NCBI GenBank assembly: GCA_964007475.1
Contig: OZ023274.1
Coordinates: forward strand, 22,278,043 to 22,342,042
Source: Hybos culiciformis
Taxonomy: Eukaryota > Arthropoda > Insecta > Diptera > Hybotidae
Direction: 5' to 3'
Length of the DNA stretch: 64,000 bases
Positions 37,001 to 51,922 of this stretch are shown piece by piece (the first letter of the stretch is position 1; every line of letters begins with the position of its first letter). The position numbers were made by a program, and so were the translations under genes. The notes beneath the pieces are model-generated. The model ran no database searches. It saw nothing but the letters and a program-made list of their open reading frames with translations, and had not been told where the DNA came from.

Positions 37001-38082
37001 GTACATACGTTTAAGTGATTTATATGAAATTTAGATGGAAATACTATGTAATTAAATTCTATTTTTGTGTGTGGAACGAATCTTTCCCTGCAGGCAAAAA
37101 TTCATTCCAAGATGCTAGTCGGTAAAAGTATTAGGTCGAAGTAAGCCTAATTACGAAAGTGATAGAATGTAAAGAACTCTGATGTATCGGGCATGCTACT
37201 TAGCTAATACAAAGATAATTGGGTTTAAAAACAGAAACGGTCACTCAAAGCTCACAACTGGAACTACTAGTTCATTGACCGCTTATAGAAATAATTCTAG
37301 AACTAATTTAATAAACAGATCCATAACCAATTCCAAATATGTAATGAAACCCTCTTAATTCTCTTAATTCATTTTGTAGACCAAAATTTTTTGTATTATT
37401 CTATTTATATTTTTAAATATTCTGATATCAAAAGAAACCGTTCTGATGTTGATTGAGTTTACTAAAAAAAAAAAATAAACAAAATGATAAGAGAAAATTG
37501 TTAATAGTATCAATCAACGAAGCATAAAATTGGATTTTAAGCTGAGATTTTTGTGTAAATGCAGTTGACAGAGTAAAAATATTAAAAATTTTGTATTCGA
37601 ATGTTATTTATATATACTTATGTTCTTTTTATGCTCATGTATAAATTTTTTTTTCGCAATGCTAGGATACACAATGTATACTAAATTATTCATTGAAAAC
37701 TTTTATATAAATTATCTAAATTTAGAACCATATTACAATCAAATAAGTAAAAATATTCATTTTATACCATACAGTTATTTATAAAATTGTGTTTCCTTAA
37801 TTGTATGACAAATTTTAATTTTTTTCATTATAACGTAAAAATTTTATTTCTATTTATTCGAATAAATTTTAGAATAGGTAGCTATACATATTAATTTTAA
37901 TAATATGCTTTTTAAAAATGTTTAAAAATACGTAGAAAAATATTCTAATATATTATGAGACATTTCTAAATTAGAATGTGCCAATTAGGTATATTATAAA
38001 CTTAAAGTTTTTTATTTCGACAAAATCAGTTAGTTTTATTTAACAAACATTTTCCATCAGAAAACAGTTCACATCTTAGTTA
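34046..38082. other. A+T-rich non-coding DNA
   Basis: No gene or element is recognised. On the minus strand a TAG/GTAAGT junction occurs near 34866-34875, with a poor pyrimidine tract. The 83-codon plus frame at 35355-35606 has no identifiable domain. The stretch 36240-36480 and 37090-37330 is more balanced in composition but shows no frame or repeat ends. Confidence 0.5.
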
Positions 38083-38108
38083 AAGTAAGTGAGTAAGTAA
38101 GTAAGTAA
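38083..38108. repeat. (TAAG)n microsatellite
   Basis: About six tetramers with one TGAG variant, followed by TAATCTTTATTTCTTC. On the minus strand this reads as AATAAAG followed by a (CTTA)n run, like the 3' tail of some non-LTR elements. The upstream body of such an element is not recognisable. Confidence 0.8.
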
Positions 38109-40823
38109 TCTTTATTTCTTCATCAAAACTTAAAAATAAATATAAAATGTAAAGAAAACCCTTAATTTATTGTCAAAATAAAAAAGAATGTCCTGTTTTG
38201 AAGTTTGTCCACATCAAATTTGGAAAAATTAACAATAAATTTATTCATAGAATAAATTGTGTCTTTTATTAAAAATTTTGATTTGTCCTTTAACTAATAT
38301 TTATTTTAAAGTTATATTTATTAAACAAGAATTCGATTAATTTGCTCAAATGGTTTGATAATAGAATTATGGTTTAAAAATAATTAATTTCAAGAATCAT
38401 AATTTTTTCATTATTATAAATTCTTGTCGCATAACTTATCGCCAGAGCACCTTGTAACTTAGTAAATTCTGTTGCTAAACTCATACATTAATGTAATTTG
38501 AAAAATTTTTGTACACAGATAATTTTTTTTTTTTTTAATTTTTCTTTCAAAAACAGACACGAAAATTTTGAATTTTATTAAAGAAATTCTTTACCTCATT
38601 CAATTATATTATTTTTGTCCTTTCTTAATGTATATATAAATGTAACCATTTTGATGTAACCCATTTGTGTGTAATTGAATTCTTAGACATTAGAAAAAAA
38701 TATATAATTTAAAATGTTTAAAAATTATAAATAAATTGGTACAAAGAAAAATTACATTTCCCTTGTAATTAATATTTAAATAATTTCATTGCTGTGGAAA
38801 AGTACAAAAATTTCTAATAATTTTAGTGGCCGGATATTATTCTGTCAAGAAAATTGAAATTCAAAAAATATATAAATATTTTATTAAAATTTCTAAAGGT
38901 AGACTTTTAATGACATCAGCAACTCGTATGAGTGGTAATCTGTCTGGGCAATCAGAGAAAACTTTCTCATAAATAAATCAGAGAAACCCTATCATGAATG
39001 TGGGGATTTAATATTTATAACGTCTACATATGAATATTTATCCTAAGTCAAGTCAAATTATCGTTATTTGTTTAATATTGAAAGCTCAAGGCATGATCTT
39101 TTGATTCGTGCTCATTACAAAAGTAAGTTTTACCTAAGAACTTCCCAATGAAATGTTAAAATTAAAATTTTAAGTTTAAACAGACAACGACCACGTTAAA
39201 AGCAAAAATTAAATTTGAAACCTATTTTATACTTAACCTTTTTCATCTATTCGACCCGAACCTTTAACCAAAATCCTATTTTCATCAGAAAGTATTTGAA
39301 AACTTCTATATATTGAAAGTTTCTATAAAAGAAACACACCTATTTTTTGCGCCTTCTCTGTGTATAAGCAAGGGATATTAATAAATAGCCACCATAGCAA
39401 TCAAATTTTCAAATAAATTTATTTGCACTTTAGATTAAATACTTAAAAACAAAAAAAAACAAAAAAAACACTTCTTCTTCCCCAATTTCAATCACGATTT
39501 TTAATAAATGGAAGCCTTTTATTTTTAACCTCGATAACGTTAAAGTTTATTCAAACTCAAAAAAAAAAAAATATTACGAACGAAACGGTATTTCTTGGAA
39601 AATATAATAAATTGAAAGGAAAAATGAAAGAAAAAAAACGAAAAATTTTCCAAACTTATTCATTCATATTTTGTTCAGAAATGTTTTTCAAACTATTATA
39701 ATTATGCTTGTAAATTCTATCAGGCGTAAAAATTTTTAAATATACAATATATATATTTATATATATATATATAGCAATAAGATAGATATTTATGTTCAAA
39801 ATTTTTTTTTTATATAAAGCATTCCTTGAAACGAAAATCCTTAAGAATTTAACATTTTAAAAAATAGAAAACATATAAATATAATGTATATATACAAAAG
39901 TCAATAATAAACAGCATTTTGTTGATAAGATATATAAAAATGTATTTGACAAACATAAGATAACTCATTTTTATTATTTGTTAACAAATTTATGCCTTAA
40001 TTTCCTTGTTTGGCGCTGTCAATTTTTATATTATGATTTTCACTATGACTACATAGTTCAAAATTGAAATTATGGGTTTACCAAATGAAAATATTTACTA
40101 CATTTTGCGTGAAAGACAGTTTAATTAATATTAATTCGTATATTTAACACTTGTGGTTTTGTATATTAGTATCGAAAAATAACTTTGAACCGCATTTTAT
40201 CTAAATTCCCTAGGCTGAGTTCAATTTTTAGAACTTTTTTTGTTCATCTCATATTTAAAACTACTTTCGCGACAACCTGAAAGAAATTAATTTTTAAATC
40301 CAAAGAAGATTTGAATTACTCAAAAAAAATCAAAGCCTTATGATAATTTTGGAAAAAATTTTGAACAAGTTAACTTTAATTTTAAAGTTTTACACAAAAT
40401 CACGTCTGCGAAAAGCTTGAAATATATTTTCAGATTTCAATTTTCCATAGTTACGAGAAATTTTTTTTTGTACGAAAATTTTATCATTCTATTTTATATA
40501 TTTTTTCAAGCTCTATTATATTCTATATATGTATAGTTTAAACAATTTTCCAAAAAAATATTCATAATAATATGTTCTGAATAAAATTTTTCCCAAAAAA
40601 AAAAGTAGCCAAACATTTTAAAGGACTATATAGGTGCTTTAATATTATTGTGAAAATTCACTTTACAAAATTTATACTTACTTTTTGAATTTTTATTTTA
40701 TATATATAACAAAAAAAATTCTGTCATAATGTACCTAATATTAAAAAAAAAATCTAAGCATGTAACATGTAACATGAACCGAAAAAAAAAATATGGAAGG
40801 AAACATTACTCTATATGTAAATA
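38109..40823. other. A+T-rich non-coding DNA
   Basis: No gene is recognised. A two-copy AAGTC motif lies near 39046-39055, within a somewhat more complex patch (39000-39150). An ATAT run occurs near 39748-39772. Confidence 0.5.
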
Positions 40824-40920
40824 TCTATATATATATATGTATATATATATATGTATATATATATATGTATATATATATATGTACTCTATATATATGTACT
40901 CTGCAATGTACTCTGTACAT
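40824..40920. repeat. 14-bp (GTATATATATATAT)n array with GTACTCT variants
   Basis: GT dinucleotides recur at 40839, 40853, 40867 and 40881, a 14-bp period. They are followed by units altered to GTACTCTATATATAT and then GTACTCTGCAATGTACTCTG. The plus frame at 40729-41046 reads poly Tyr-Ile through it and is not a gene. Confidence 0.85.
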
Positions 40921-43900
40921 ATATTTTGCTTACAGAACCTGAAAAGATTTTATTTGCTAGATAATTATAAATTTCATCATCCATATAAAAAATATAAATG
41001 GATGAAAAACTGGGAAAGCAAAAAAAAAAAAATATATATAAAATAGAGTTAACAAAATATTAAGGCGTTTTATGCATCAAAAATTCACACACCCAGTAGG
41101 TATTTTTTCCTTTGAGTAAATGTTTTTATCTAAAAAAAAAAAAAATTGAATTATAAAACCGCCGCACCAATTGAAAAAGGAGTCTCGGATTATGATTAGA
41201 CAAATTTTTTTGTTTTTAAACTATAATAACTATAAGCTTACTTGTGTACTTAAAAGAAGCATTAATTAAGGGAAACTCATAGTATTAAATTATTATATTA
41301 ATTAACATCGAATCCTTCAATTCTTAAATCAGGCTATTGAGTCACCGTTTATAACTTTTATGTACAATGGTTAAATTTTTTTTTATATTGGATATTGGAT
41401 TATCCAATATAATTATCTAAATTAACCAATTAGACTTAAATTAAAAATTTGCTTGTAATTACACTATGTAATATAGATTTGGCGCGAAACAATATAAGTG
41501 CAGAAGGTTAACTATGGTACAGATATTAATAAACGGTTGTAGTAGAAAAATTATTATCCAACCATCAGCTTGAACAAAATATTAACATCATAGTGTTAAT
41601 TCTTCCAAGAAAATGAAACTACAACAAATTTCAAGAAATATCAAAATAAAACAAGATTTTGGAGAAGTTCAAAACTTGAACCTACCAAAGTTTCTTAAAT
41701 AAAATAAATTCAATTTTATTATAATAAATTCACTTTATAAAAAAAAAAAAATTTCTTCTTTTTTATTTTTCTTAGAAAAATTGTGAAAATATAAAAAGGG
41801 AAACCGCTTTAAAAAAAAAAATAATAATATAAACTTTGTATCAATTTTGTTTCTTTTTATTCGTGTTGTGTGCTTAATGTCATCTTTTTAACCATCATGT
41901 TTCTAAAGAAGAAGAAAGTAAAAAAAAAAAAAAAAAAAAACAAGATTACAAAAATTCGCACAGCATAAAAATACTAGAATTCAGAAAACTATGTGTACAT
42001 ATTATATTATACGAATGAAAAAAAAATAAAATAAAATAAATTAAATAAAATATAAAAATAAAAATTATTTCCGTTTAAAGTTATATCCTTCTTTATGCTA
42101 AGATTTTTCTTTTTTATTACAATAATTTTAAAGGAAAACATTTTTATTTAACTTTATTTTTTTATTTTATTTAAACATTTTTTTTTCTTTGCATTCAAAG
42201 ATTTTTCCTTCAATACTCGCGTGATTTATGTGATTTATTGGTAATTCTTTGGTTTACATAAGTATTTTTTTTATTTCATGGTATTTATATAATGAAAAAG
42301 AAAAACAATTTTACGACAAAAAATTGATTAAATTTTATTTTTTTGATGGATCAATAACTTTAATAAATTTGTCAATTTTATAGAACGTGAAAAAAAAAAT
42401 CTTTTAAAATGCTAAAATATTCAGCTTTTGGAACTAGATTGCATTATAATGTCAAAAAGTTTATTTTTAGGTGCTAAAATTTCTTCAAGTTGTGTGAAGA
42501 ACAAAAGTGAATATATATGTACAAAAAAATATTGAATGTAAATTTTAATTAAATATAATTCTTTGGTTATTTTAGAGCTGAAAAACCTGGTCTGGAACGA
42601 CAGTTTTCTAATGTGACGCAAAAAAAAGGAGAAATATCGCCTTCTGACTGTGCAAAATCTGCAAAGAATCCAATAAGTTTATTTTTACATGATTTCCATA
42701 TTTGTGGACTAAAGTACAAAACTTCCCTCATATTATTTATTTCTTTCTAAAGTAGATACTTTATTGCTAAATATTCTATTTTCAATTTGTCAAAATTGAT
42801 TTTAATCGAATAATTATGTTCCAAAAAAAAAAAAAAAATAATAAGAATGTTCACATTTTTTATTTTCTTTGATAATTTTTCGGAAGGTAAATAAAATAAA
42901 TTTAGTGTGTACCTATGTAGATTGGTTTTTTTTTTTTATTTTTTTTTTTTTTAAGAATAAGATTATTTATTATATTTGCAAAAAAAAAATATATATAAAA
43001 ACATTTTTTTTTTATTCCTACAAAATCTATTTAGTTTGAGGCTAATAAAATTTTGAACGGGGATACACACATCAGATATATACATTTATATATTTATTTT
43101 CTTATTTTTGAATTGAAGATTTTCCTTTTTAGGAACATACATAGAATTTTCTTTGAAGAAAAATGAAAAAAAAAAGTAACTTCAAAAAAAAAATTTTCTT
43201 TTTTTTACGGATATATTCTATTTCCCTGCCCTCAAAGAAAAACATATTCAGCACAAAAAAAAATAAAAAATTATTTTGAATGGAAAATTTTTTTATTTGA
43301 CAAAAATTATCCTTAGAAAAAAAAAAATAAATAAAAAATAGATAAGTGTATCTTTATTTTTCTTTGATACAAAAAATTTTCCCAACATTAATTCATTTTT
43401 ATATGTCTTATTTTTTTCCCAATTTTCTTCAAAGGGAAAAACTTTTACGGTAAATTCATCACGTTATTTATGGAAAAAGTTTTTCATTTTGAACGGACAA
43501 ATAAGTAAGAAAATTACAAAAAAAAATAACAAATAATAAAAATAATAAACTTTAATTTAGGGAGGAAAATGGTCATCGTCCCAGCTTCGAATAAGAAAAT
43601 TGGAATAAAAACTACCAAAAAAAAAATCATATAAAAATTTATACATAAAATAAAAAAAAAAGAGTAATTCAATGTATTTTCCTTTTTTTTTTTTGTTTGC
43701 ACATTGTAAAATCGGTCAGAAAAATGATAAATGTAACAGCTGCTGTTTCTGAATTACAAAAAAAAAAGAAAAGGAAAATGAATTGTTTTTTTTTTTTTTC
43801 ATATAAAATTGTTATTATTATTTTATTTTGATTCAAGAATAATTTTATCCAATGTTCCTTTATTTTTTTTTTTTTTGAAAAAAAAAAAAAAAGAGAAAAA

Positions 43901-46900
43901 ACTTTTTAAATAAATTTTAATCTACAGGAAAAGTTATCCTTAATGCGTTTTTTTGGCATTTTTTTTCTTCTTTTTTTTTATTTTAGATACTTGCCCATTA
44001 ATTTTTCATATTATTTTATCGTAACCTTTGTAACATTATCAAAAAAAAAAAAAAAAAAACATTTTTTTTTTGTTAATTTGGTGCGAGGGCAGTTAGAGTG
44101 TTAATTAGTAAAATATTTTCTTTAACTATGTGTTCCCGCATAGCAAAGATCACCAGAAATCCGTATTTTTATATCGAAATTATTTTTAAATTCTTAACTA
44201 TCGAAATTATTATTTCGCAAAAAAAAAAGTTATTTTTGTCAAGGAACCAGTAAATTTAGAGCTTCTGATTTTTAACTTTTTTTTTATAGGAGTAATGATT
44301 TTCGTTTTTATATTTGCCTTAAATTTGTTTCACATTTATAGTTATGCTATTTATTTTTTCATAGAAAAAGAAAGAATTTTGAAAATCTGTCACGAAAGAA
44401 TGACTAAAAAAGATTCAAATTAGAAAATCGGCAAAATGCGCGTTACGACACTTCGTGAGATGAGGAAATGAGGGACGTATTATTTTGTTATAAAATACGA
44501 ATTATTTCGGCTCTAAATAAGAAAATAGAGCTCAGTTTAAACTTTATAAATTTGTTTTACTTGCACCAGGCCACAAAACAAAAGTATTTTGCAACTTCGA
44601 AACAACAACCAATCATTATTATTTACTAAATTTTCTAAGAATCAGAAATTCTTTTATTAATGAAATTTTGAACAAGTTATAAAAAAAATTATATAAGAAA
44701 TTAATTCAAAATACTTAAGCAAGAATTGGTAAGAAACTCACAATACAAAACTAAATATTTGAGTATAATTTCAAAAGCGGCTTCGAAACAATCAATGTCA
44801 TTTAAATTACATTCACAATATTTTTTTTTTCCTAATAGAAAGAAGTTAGGTTCAAAAAATTCTTTTTCATTCTCAAATGGGTATAGCATAATATAATTTA
44901 ATAATTATATGGAATTATAAAACATTTTTCTCATATTTTACTGAAATAAGTATAAAAGATACCTTTTGAATGCATTAACAAAGAATTCTTCTTAAAAATA
45001 AAGTTTTAATTTTATATGGTTTTCTAAATTTCTTTATAAATATTTTTCTTTAATTTAATTCAAATATTTTGTTCATCTTCTTTTAAATTTCAACATTATT
45101 ATACAAAAATTGAAATTTACTAAAAATGAAAATTTTAAAGAATATTTTTCTTCAAATTGAAATAAAGTGTAGGTATATTGTAATATCCTTGAAAGTTAGG
45201 CATTTTTATGCTGATTCATATTTGAAGGACATATTATTTTATTTTTGAATCCTTTTCGTATATACATATGTATATGGAAATTTGAATTTAGTGTATATTT
45301 AATATCTTCTTTTTTTTTGTACGTATACATACCTACTATATACAAAATACCTATGGTAACGAAAATTCTTCTAAAATTTAAAACATTGTCTATACATAAT
45401 ATTTTCAAACACTCTGATTAGAATTTGATTGAATTTTTTATTTTTATTATTTTTATTCAAAACAAAAATAATCAAAATATTATGAATTATGCAATACTGT
45501 AGCTGCCAATATCTTTCTGATAAAATAATAATAATATTAAATAAATACATATAGATACCTATGTTTGTTAGTTTATACAAGAAGAATTTTTGAACGGGTC
45601 TTATTATATACATTTATCTTACACAATGGAAAAAAATTTTGTTAAATATGGACTTTCATAAACCTATAATTCTAAAACATTTAGTAATGTTATAATTCGA
45701 CAATTTTTTATTACAGTCTCACGGAATAAGCTAAGTTAGAAAACACTCGTACATTATTTTTTTTAAACCATCTAGGAATGTTACTTATAAAGATTTATTG
45801 GTTGAGGGGCTTTGGTTAAGAGTTAAGTTTAAATATCTACACAAAAACTTTATTCTGATTGGAAAATCGGTACGCATGGATAAACACATATTTTTGACAA
45901 TATAATGGTTATAGTATAACTGATTGACTTAGACAAAATAGCAAAATTTAAATATTAACTGAAATTTTTTGCCATTTACACATTATTTATAATTATATAG
46001 ATGCATATAGTAAAATATATATCTCAAAAAAATAATAAAAAAAAAAATTATAGTATTTCCCAATTGACCATTTTAGTAGGAAATCCAAATGGATCTGTAT
46101 GGAACTTGCATATGAAAATTCTTGGAAAAGCACACATTTTTCATATGAAAGATATGGTTAAAAGTGAAAAAATGTACCTAAATTAATTAGGATTTTTCGA
46201 ACGAAAATTTCTTGGATTTCTTGGTATATTGGGTATAATGGTTAAAATCTTCCAAACATGGTCAATTGGAATTTACACATTTTTTTATAACTATATAGTT
46301 ACATACATACAGTAAAATAATAAAAATAATAAAATATTCAACTATAATAAAAAATCAATTTTTTCTATGATTCTATCAAAAATACAAATTTTATGCAAAA
46401 ATAAATCTGCAAATAAAAAACAAATCTCTAATATTTTTTTTTTTTTTTGAATTTATAGAATAATTCTAAAACAAAAATTGAATGATGTCATAATAAATTC
46501 AGAAATCAAATTTTATAAATATAGTATGTGTATGATTTAATTTTGCTTAGGTGTACTATTATACCTTAAAATTTATTTCGTAAAGAACAGATTTATACAC
46601 ACTTTTATCACACAATCAAAATTGTATGGCAGATGAACATATAAAACGAAAATAATGACAATATGTCAGACGACAGCTCATTTTATTATATAAAATAACT
46701 ATAATTCTAGAATATTTATAATTAAAAATCAGTGAATTGAAGGAATAAAGTTCTTTGAATAAAATTTTTATTTCGTTTTTAACTTGTTCCATAGTGTTTT
46801 CTCGTTTAATATTTTATCCTGCTTTCATTCGTATTAACTATTGTAACGTTATGCTGTGTTTGCGAATTTTTTGTTTGCACCCTATATTTTACTAAACTTA

Positions 46901-49900
46901 AAGTTGCCGTTGATAATGTTAACCAGATTTTGTTGAAATAAAAAACTTTTTTTTTTATGAGTTTCTACCAGAAATATAGCACTAAATACACTATTCAAAA
47001 CACCAGTATTATTAATTTAATATAAAAAATATTAAATTATGTTTTTGTTCTTGAATTTAACATATAACTAACATAAAATAAATTTGAAAGTCACATGAAA
47101 AGAATTTTCTTTGCTTGAAGTCCTGTTTGATTTTTATTGTTGATGGTTTTTCTTCGTTTATTTTTTTTTGTTTAAAGAAACAAAAAAAAAACCATAAAGA
47201 GAAAAAGGAAAAAAAAAAATGATGTGCAAAACATGTTATGAATATGAATGTATTATTATTAAGTAAAAAAAAAAATACATAAAATTTTAACATTAAAATA
47301 TAAAAAAGAAAAACCATCAACAAAACCAAATATTTCTTTATAATAACTCTTGTAGCTTTATTTTAGTGATAAAATTCAACTAATAATCATAATTCATGAA
47401 AATTCTGCCGCCTGAGTGTAATTGCTTATAAGTTGTAAATCGATATCAAAAACATTTCCATGTAAAAGGAAAAAATCTTATTGAGCAAAAAAAAATTCCA
47501 AAAAATCGATTTTTATATTAAAATTTTATCCATCAAGAAAAAGAAAAAATTGAAAAAATAAGGAAACGCAGATGTATATAATAATATTGTTTTTCTTATT
47601 CATTTTATTTACATAATAGAATTCCAATTAATATAGAAAATCGAAATTAATTTCATTCTATTTTCTACATTATATTATAATTTTCCATCCAAGAATTATT
47701 AACCTAAGCGTAAATAATTTAATTTTCTATAAAATATTTTAAAATGAAAAAGATTTTAATTGACACATTTTCTTGTGGTACACAGTATTTGTGGACATAT
47801 AATTATAGAAATACTGAATTAATAATAAAAATAGTAGGTACAGAATTTTATTTAACAATAAAATTTTCAATATTATATTATCTCTAAAATTTTGTTTTTC
47901 TTCTTTAAAACCACTTACCACGTATATACAATATACTTAATGTTAAATAAATAATTCATTCATTATTATCATTAATTATTAAGATAATATTGTTGGGAAT
48001 ATGGATGAGATTCTGTTCTTAAATTTAATTATTGTTCAATATATTATTATCCTTTTACATTAGCAGTTTTTATGTTATTTACCATATTAATTTGAAAATT
48101 TTGAAATCTGTTAATAAATAACAGCAATGTTAGTTAACATAAACTAATGTTAATCAATAACATAAATTGACAACCATGTAATATTTTGTCTATTAAATTT
48201 CAATTAAACATTTTAATTTATTGAAAAAAGTGTATTAATTTTCAAACTAATATTCAAATATTCATTAATTCAAATATTCATTCATTCCTTTTATCACTAA
48301 CAGTTTGAGCTTGTAAGTAGACCTGTTAACAGATTACCTGATACAAACAGATTTTTTCATCAACTAAAATATCAAGTTTAATATGTCAAAGATGTGTTTT
48401 TTGAAAACTTTTCGGAAACCACAGTTGATTGTAGAATAATGTAAATGCTATGTACATTTTAAATCTCATAATATCATTTGATCTATTTTATAACTAAAAT
48501 ATATCTTGGATAATATCTCTATATCTTTTCTATAGTTTTTATTTAACTCAATTTACAACTTCCATCCTCTGTTCTTATGAAAAAATGAATAAGATTTCTT
48601 ATACATATGTGTACAACAATATAATAATGATATAATAATTTTGCAAAATATATTTCCTTATGTCAAATTATAATAAAATTATATAAAATGCATGTATGTC
48701 CTTTTTTTGCAATTTTTTTTTCTATCCTTAGTAGATAAAAAAAACTTGTTACTTTTATATAATATTTTCTTAAAATATAATATTTACGGTTTCTTGACCA
48801 TAAAGAGTCTTTAATATAAATACCTACTATATTAGTACAGAAAAAAAAATTATATAAAATCTTCTAACTAAAAATCTGGATAAAAATTTTTTGATTAAAA
48901 TTACAAAACCATAAGAATATTTTTAAGTGTTAGGATTATGTTGTGGTATATTCTAATTGGACATTACTTGCATAAGTCATGACCAAAATTTAATCATTTT
49001 TATATATTAGAAGATTTCCAGAATATGAAAAATTGTCTGTAGAATTTAAATAATATAATAATTAGAGAATTTTCTTCATCCTTGTAGGAATAAGTCTATA
49101 GAAGTTTTTTTTTTTGTGTTACTTTTAAGAAAAAAAATTATGTTTTATTAATTTTTTGTTGGTTTTATTAAAAAAATTCCTTTAATAAAATTACTAAATT
49201 TAATATGATCAAATAATTATTATTATTAATACATATTCGATTGTTATTTTTAGTTTGTTTTTATATTATGCAAGTACGACAATTAGTCAAGATACTAAAT
49301 CTGAAGAAACATACGGATCATAGAAACATATTCAATTTGTTCGAATATTTATTCTGGACTTTAATTAAGGAGGTTTTTACATAACCGTTCAAAACTATGG
49401 ATTACAATAACTTTATAAACTAGTTCTTATAGATTTTATCTTTCTATGTTCTTGTAATATTTTTCTATGTTCTTGTTATATCAATTAAACTTTATTTTTA
49501 TATTAAAATAGAATCATTGTTATCAATAAAAAAGAACAATTCAGATTTTGATAAATATCCACACACAATCTTTTATTAAACTGAACTTTATCTTCACAAA
49601 CTTTTGTGGTGTTATAACTTTCTTCTTTTTTTTGCGTTTTACCAAAAACTAAAAATCTTCTCAAATTTCAAGAAGTTTGATATTATGAAAACTAAGTTAC
49701 AAAAAACAATTTTGTATTCATATGAGCAAAATCTAAATACAAAGTGAATTTTTTTTTTATTTTTTTGATAACAAAATAAGTATGTTGGACAAAAAAGAAT
49801 TAAGGTATACGTAGTAACTAAATGATTAAAGTTTATATGTTATGTTGCTTACTTTATAAAACCTTATATTTTATATGCATACCTACATTCTTTATGGATA

Positions 49901-50147
49901 ACATATTTATTATATAGTTGATTTAACCACATTATATATGAAGAGAGAAATAAAATTTAAGGAACACAATTTGTTCCAAAAATATGTACAAGTACATCCA
50001 TACATATTTATTTTTAAATTAAATATTTCCTGAAATAACTTACCATAGTGTAAGATTCAGAATAACAGAAATTATGAACCATAGATATAGACGATGGCAT
50101 ATATAAGATAGTCTCAAAGAAAAACCTAAAAGATATGGTTCGGAAAC
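40921..50147. other. A+T-rich non-coding DNA, homopolymer-dense
   Basis: More than 9 kb with no recognisable gene or transposon. The part 41750-44060 is unusually dense in poly(A) and poly(T) tracts, including a 21-nt A run at 41920-41940 and others near 42825, 43890 and 44042. A 12-bp inverted pair (CCAATTGACCAT at 46060 and 46258) is present, but could be chance. The frames of 60-90 codons in this block are Lys/Phe/Ile-rich shadows of homopolymers. Confidence 0.5.
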
Positions 50148-50298
50148 TACCCAACTAGCAGATTATTCTTGTAAATAACTGTTATACCACTTATAAGCTG
50201 TATAAGATTCTAGTAAAAGGATTCGTGATACTGAATCATAGTGATCTTGTTATGCAACATTTATAAGAATTCTATTTCATTAAAAAATATAAACAGCT

Positions 50299-51000
50299 CT
50301 TTAATGCCGGTTTCAGTCTTCCTATTAGAATTCATCTTATCCCAAAATTCTTCTTCTCTTTTACTTTGTACATATGAGTAAAAAGGAAAAAAAATGTTCT
50401 TTAATGCGGACCGTGATCCTGCTATTAGCTTCTATTTTCATAACAAAACTATTTTTTCTCTCTTTTACCTCCTACAAATGAGTAAAAAGGAAAAAAAAAG
50501 TTCTTTAATGCCGGCAGTGATCCTGCTATTATTAGCTTTTATTTTTATAACAAAACTATTTTTCTCTTTTACTTCGTTCTATGAGAAAAGAGGAAAAAAA
50601 GTTTTCTTTAATACCAGCCGTGATCCTGCTATTAGCTTTTATTATTATAACAAAACTATTTTTTCTCTCATTTACTTCATACTATGAGAAAAGAGGAAAA
50701 AAAGTGTTCTTTAATGCCGGCCGTGATCCTGCTAGTAGCTTTTATTTTTATAACAAAACTATTTTTTTTCTCTTTTGCTTCGTTCTATGAGAAAAGAGGA
50801 AAAAAAGTTTTCTTTAATACCGGCCGTGATCCTGCTATTAGCTTTTATTTTTATAACAAAACTATTTTTTTTCTCTTTCACTTCATACTATGAGAAAAGA
50901 GGAAAAAAAAGTGTTCTTTAATGCCGGCCGTGATCCTGCTAGTAACTTTTACATTTGTTTTTTACTTTGCACTATGAGAAAAGAGGACAAAAATAGTTTC
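50299..51000. repeat. 103-bp minisatellite, about seven copies
   Basis: Copies starting TTCTTTAATGCCGGCCGTGA lie at 50397, 50501, 50604, 50707, 50810 and 50914 (spacing 103-104 bp). A more diverged copy precedes them at about 50299 and a partial tail runs to about 51000. Each unit has a G+C-rich core (GCCGGCCGTGATCCTGC) in an A/T-rich background and a purine end (GAGAAAAGAGGAAAAAA). A period of 103 is not a multiple of three, so each strand shows overlapping short frames that shift phase copy by copy. Those frames are not genes. Confidence 0.95.
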
Positions 51001-51670
51001 ATGCGTATTTGCCGTATGCTTTTAAAAACAATAACAAAAATAATTTAAATTCCGTGTTACCAGGTTATTGCACTAATCCCCTAACCATATAAATATAATA
51101 AGGACTTGAGAGAGTTTATTGTTTGTAAAATTATTACTTTGACTTCCTTTACGTTGACGTTTTTATTATAATTTTGCGGAAATTCTTTGCAGATTCATGA
51201 TTTTAAAATGATGCACTTATTGTACGGAAATAGAAAATTATTGTGTAAGGGTTGAAAGGTTCAAATGGTCCGAAATAATAAAAGAGTATGATGATCGGAA
51301 AATCAACCTAAAGGATTTTTTAGTTAGACGTATCCTTGGGTGGAATTTGTGAGAATTTTTTCCCGGATAATTATTATTTTCTGAATTTTTACGTTGTTAA
51401 GAAAATATTAATTATTTTGGGAAATAAAATCAAACTACTGACTAAGAATTTAATAGCATTCTTTATTGTAAGGTTGAATTTTTAATACCTTCCGTTTTGT
51501 CTAAAAATTCGCACTTTTTTATCCTTGTTAATTGTACCTAGAACTCCAAAATGTTCCTTTAAATTATTTATAGACATGGCAATACAGACAGGTTGGTTAC
51601 CATTTTAGTTTTTTGTGATGAAAAATTTATAGTGAATGATACCAGTGAATAGTTTAACTTCACTAGACCT

Positions 51671-51694
51671 CTTTCGTGTAAAAAAACACGAAAG
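51671..51694. repeat. short perfect hairpin
   Basis: CTTTCGTGT and its complement ACACGAAAG are separated by six A residues. It is not followed by a T-run and has no gene beside it; significance unknown. Confidence 0.6.
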
Positions 51695-51922
51695 TATTAA
51701 TTTTAAAAAAATAATTCCAATCAAATAAGGAAAATTCGTTTTTGATTAATTTTTGCTTCAAAAATGAAAAACGACTATTTAATTTTTTTTATTTGTTATT
51801 TTAGTTTCACAAAATCAAATTAATTTTTATCCCTATTAAACATTTTTTTAGTGTTTTTTAACAATTGAAAAAATTAAAAATAATATCCTTAAAAATAAAA
51901 ATCAATAAACAAAACTTAAGTA

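Noticed and set aside
46060..46269. 12-bp perfect inverted pair (CCAATTGACCAT) about 200 bp apart, MITE-like
   Set aside because: A 12-bp inverted match within a few hundred bases is expected about once by chance in a window this size, and there is no extended arm similarity or clear target duplication.
50397..51000. Regularly spaced repeats considered as a CRISPR-like array
   Set aside because: The whole 103-bp unit is repeated with no variable spacers, and the DNA is eukaryotic.
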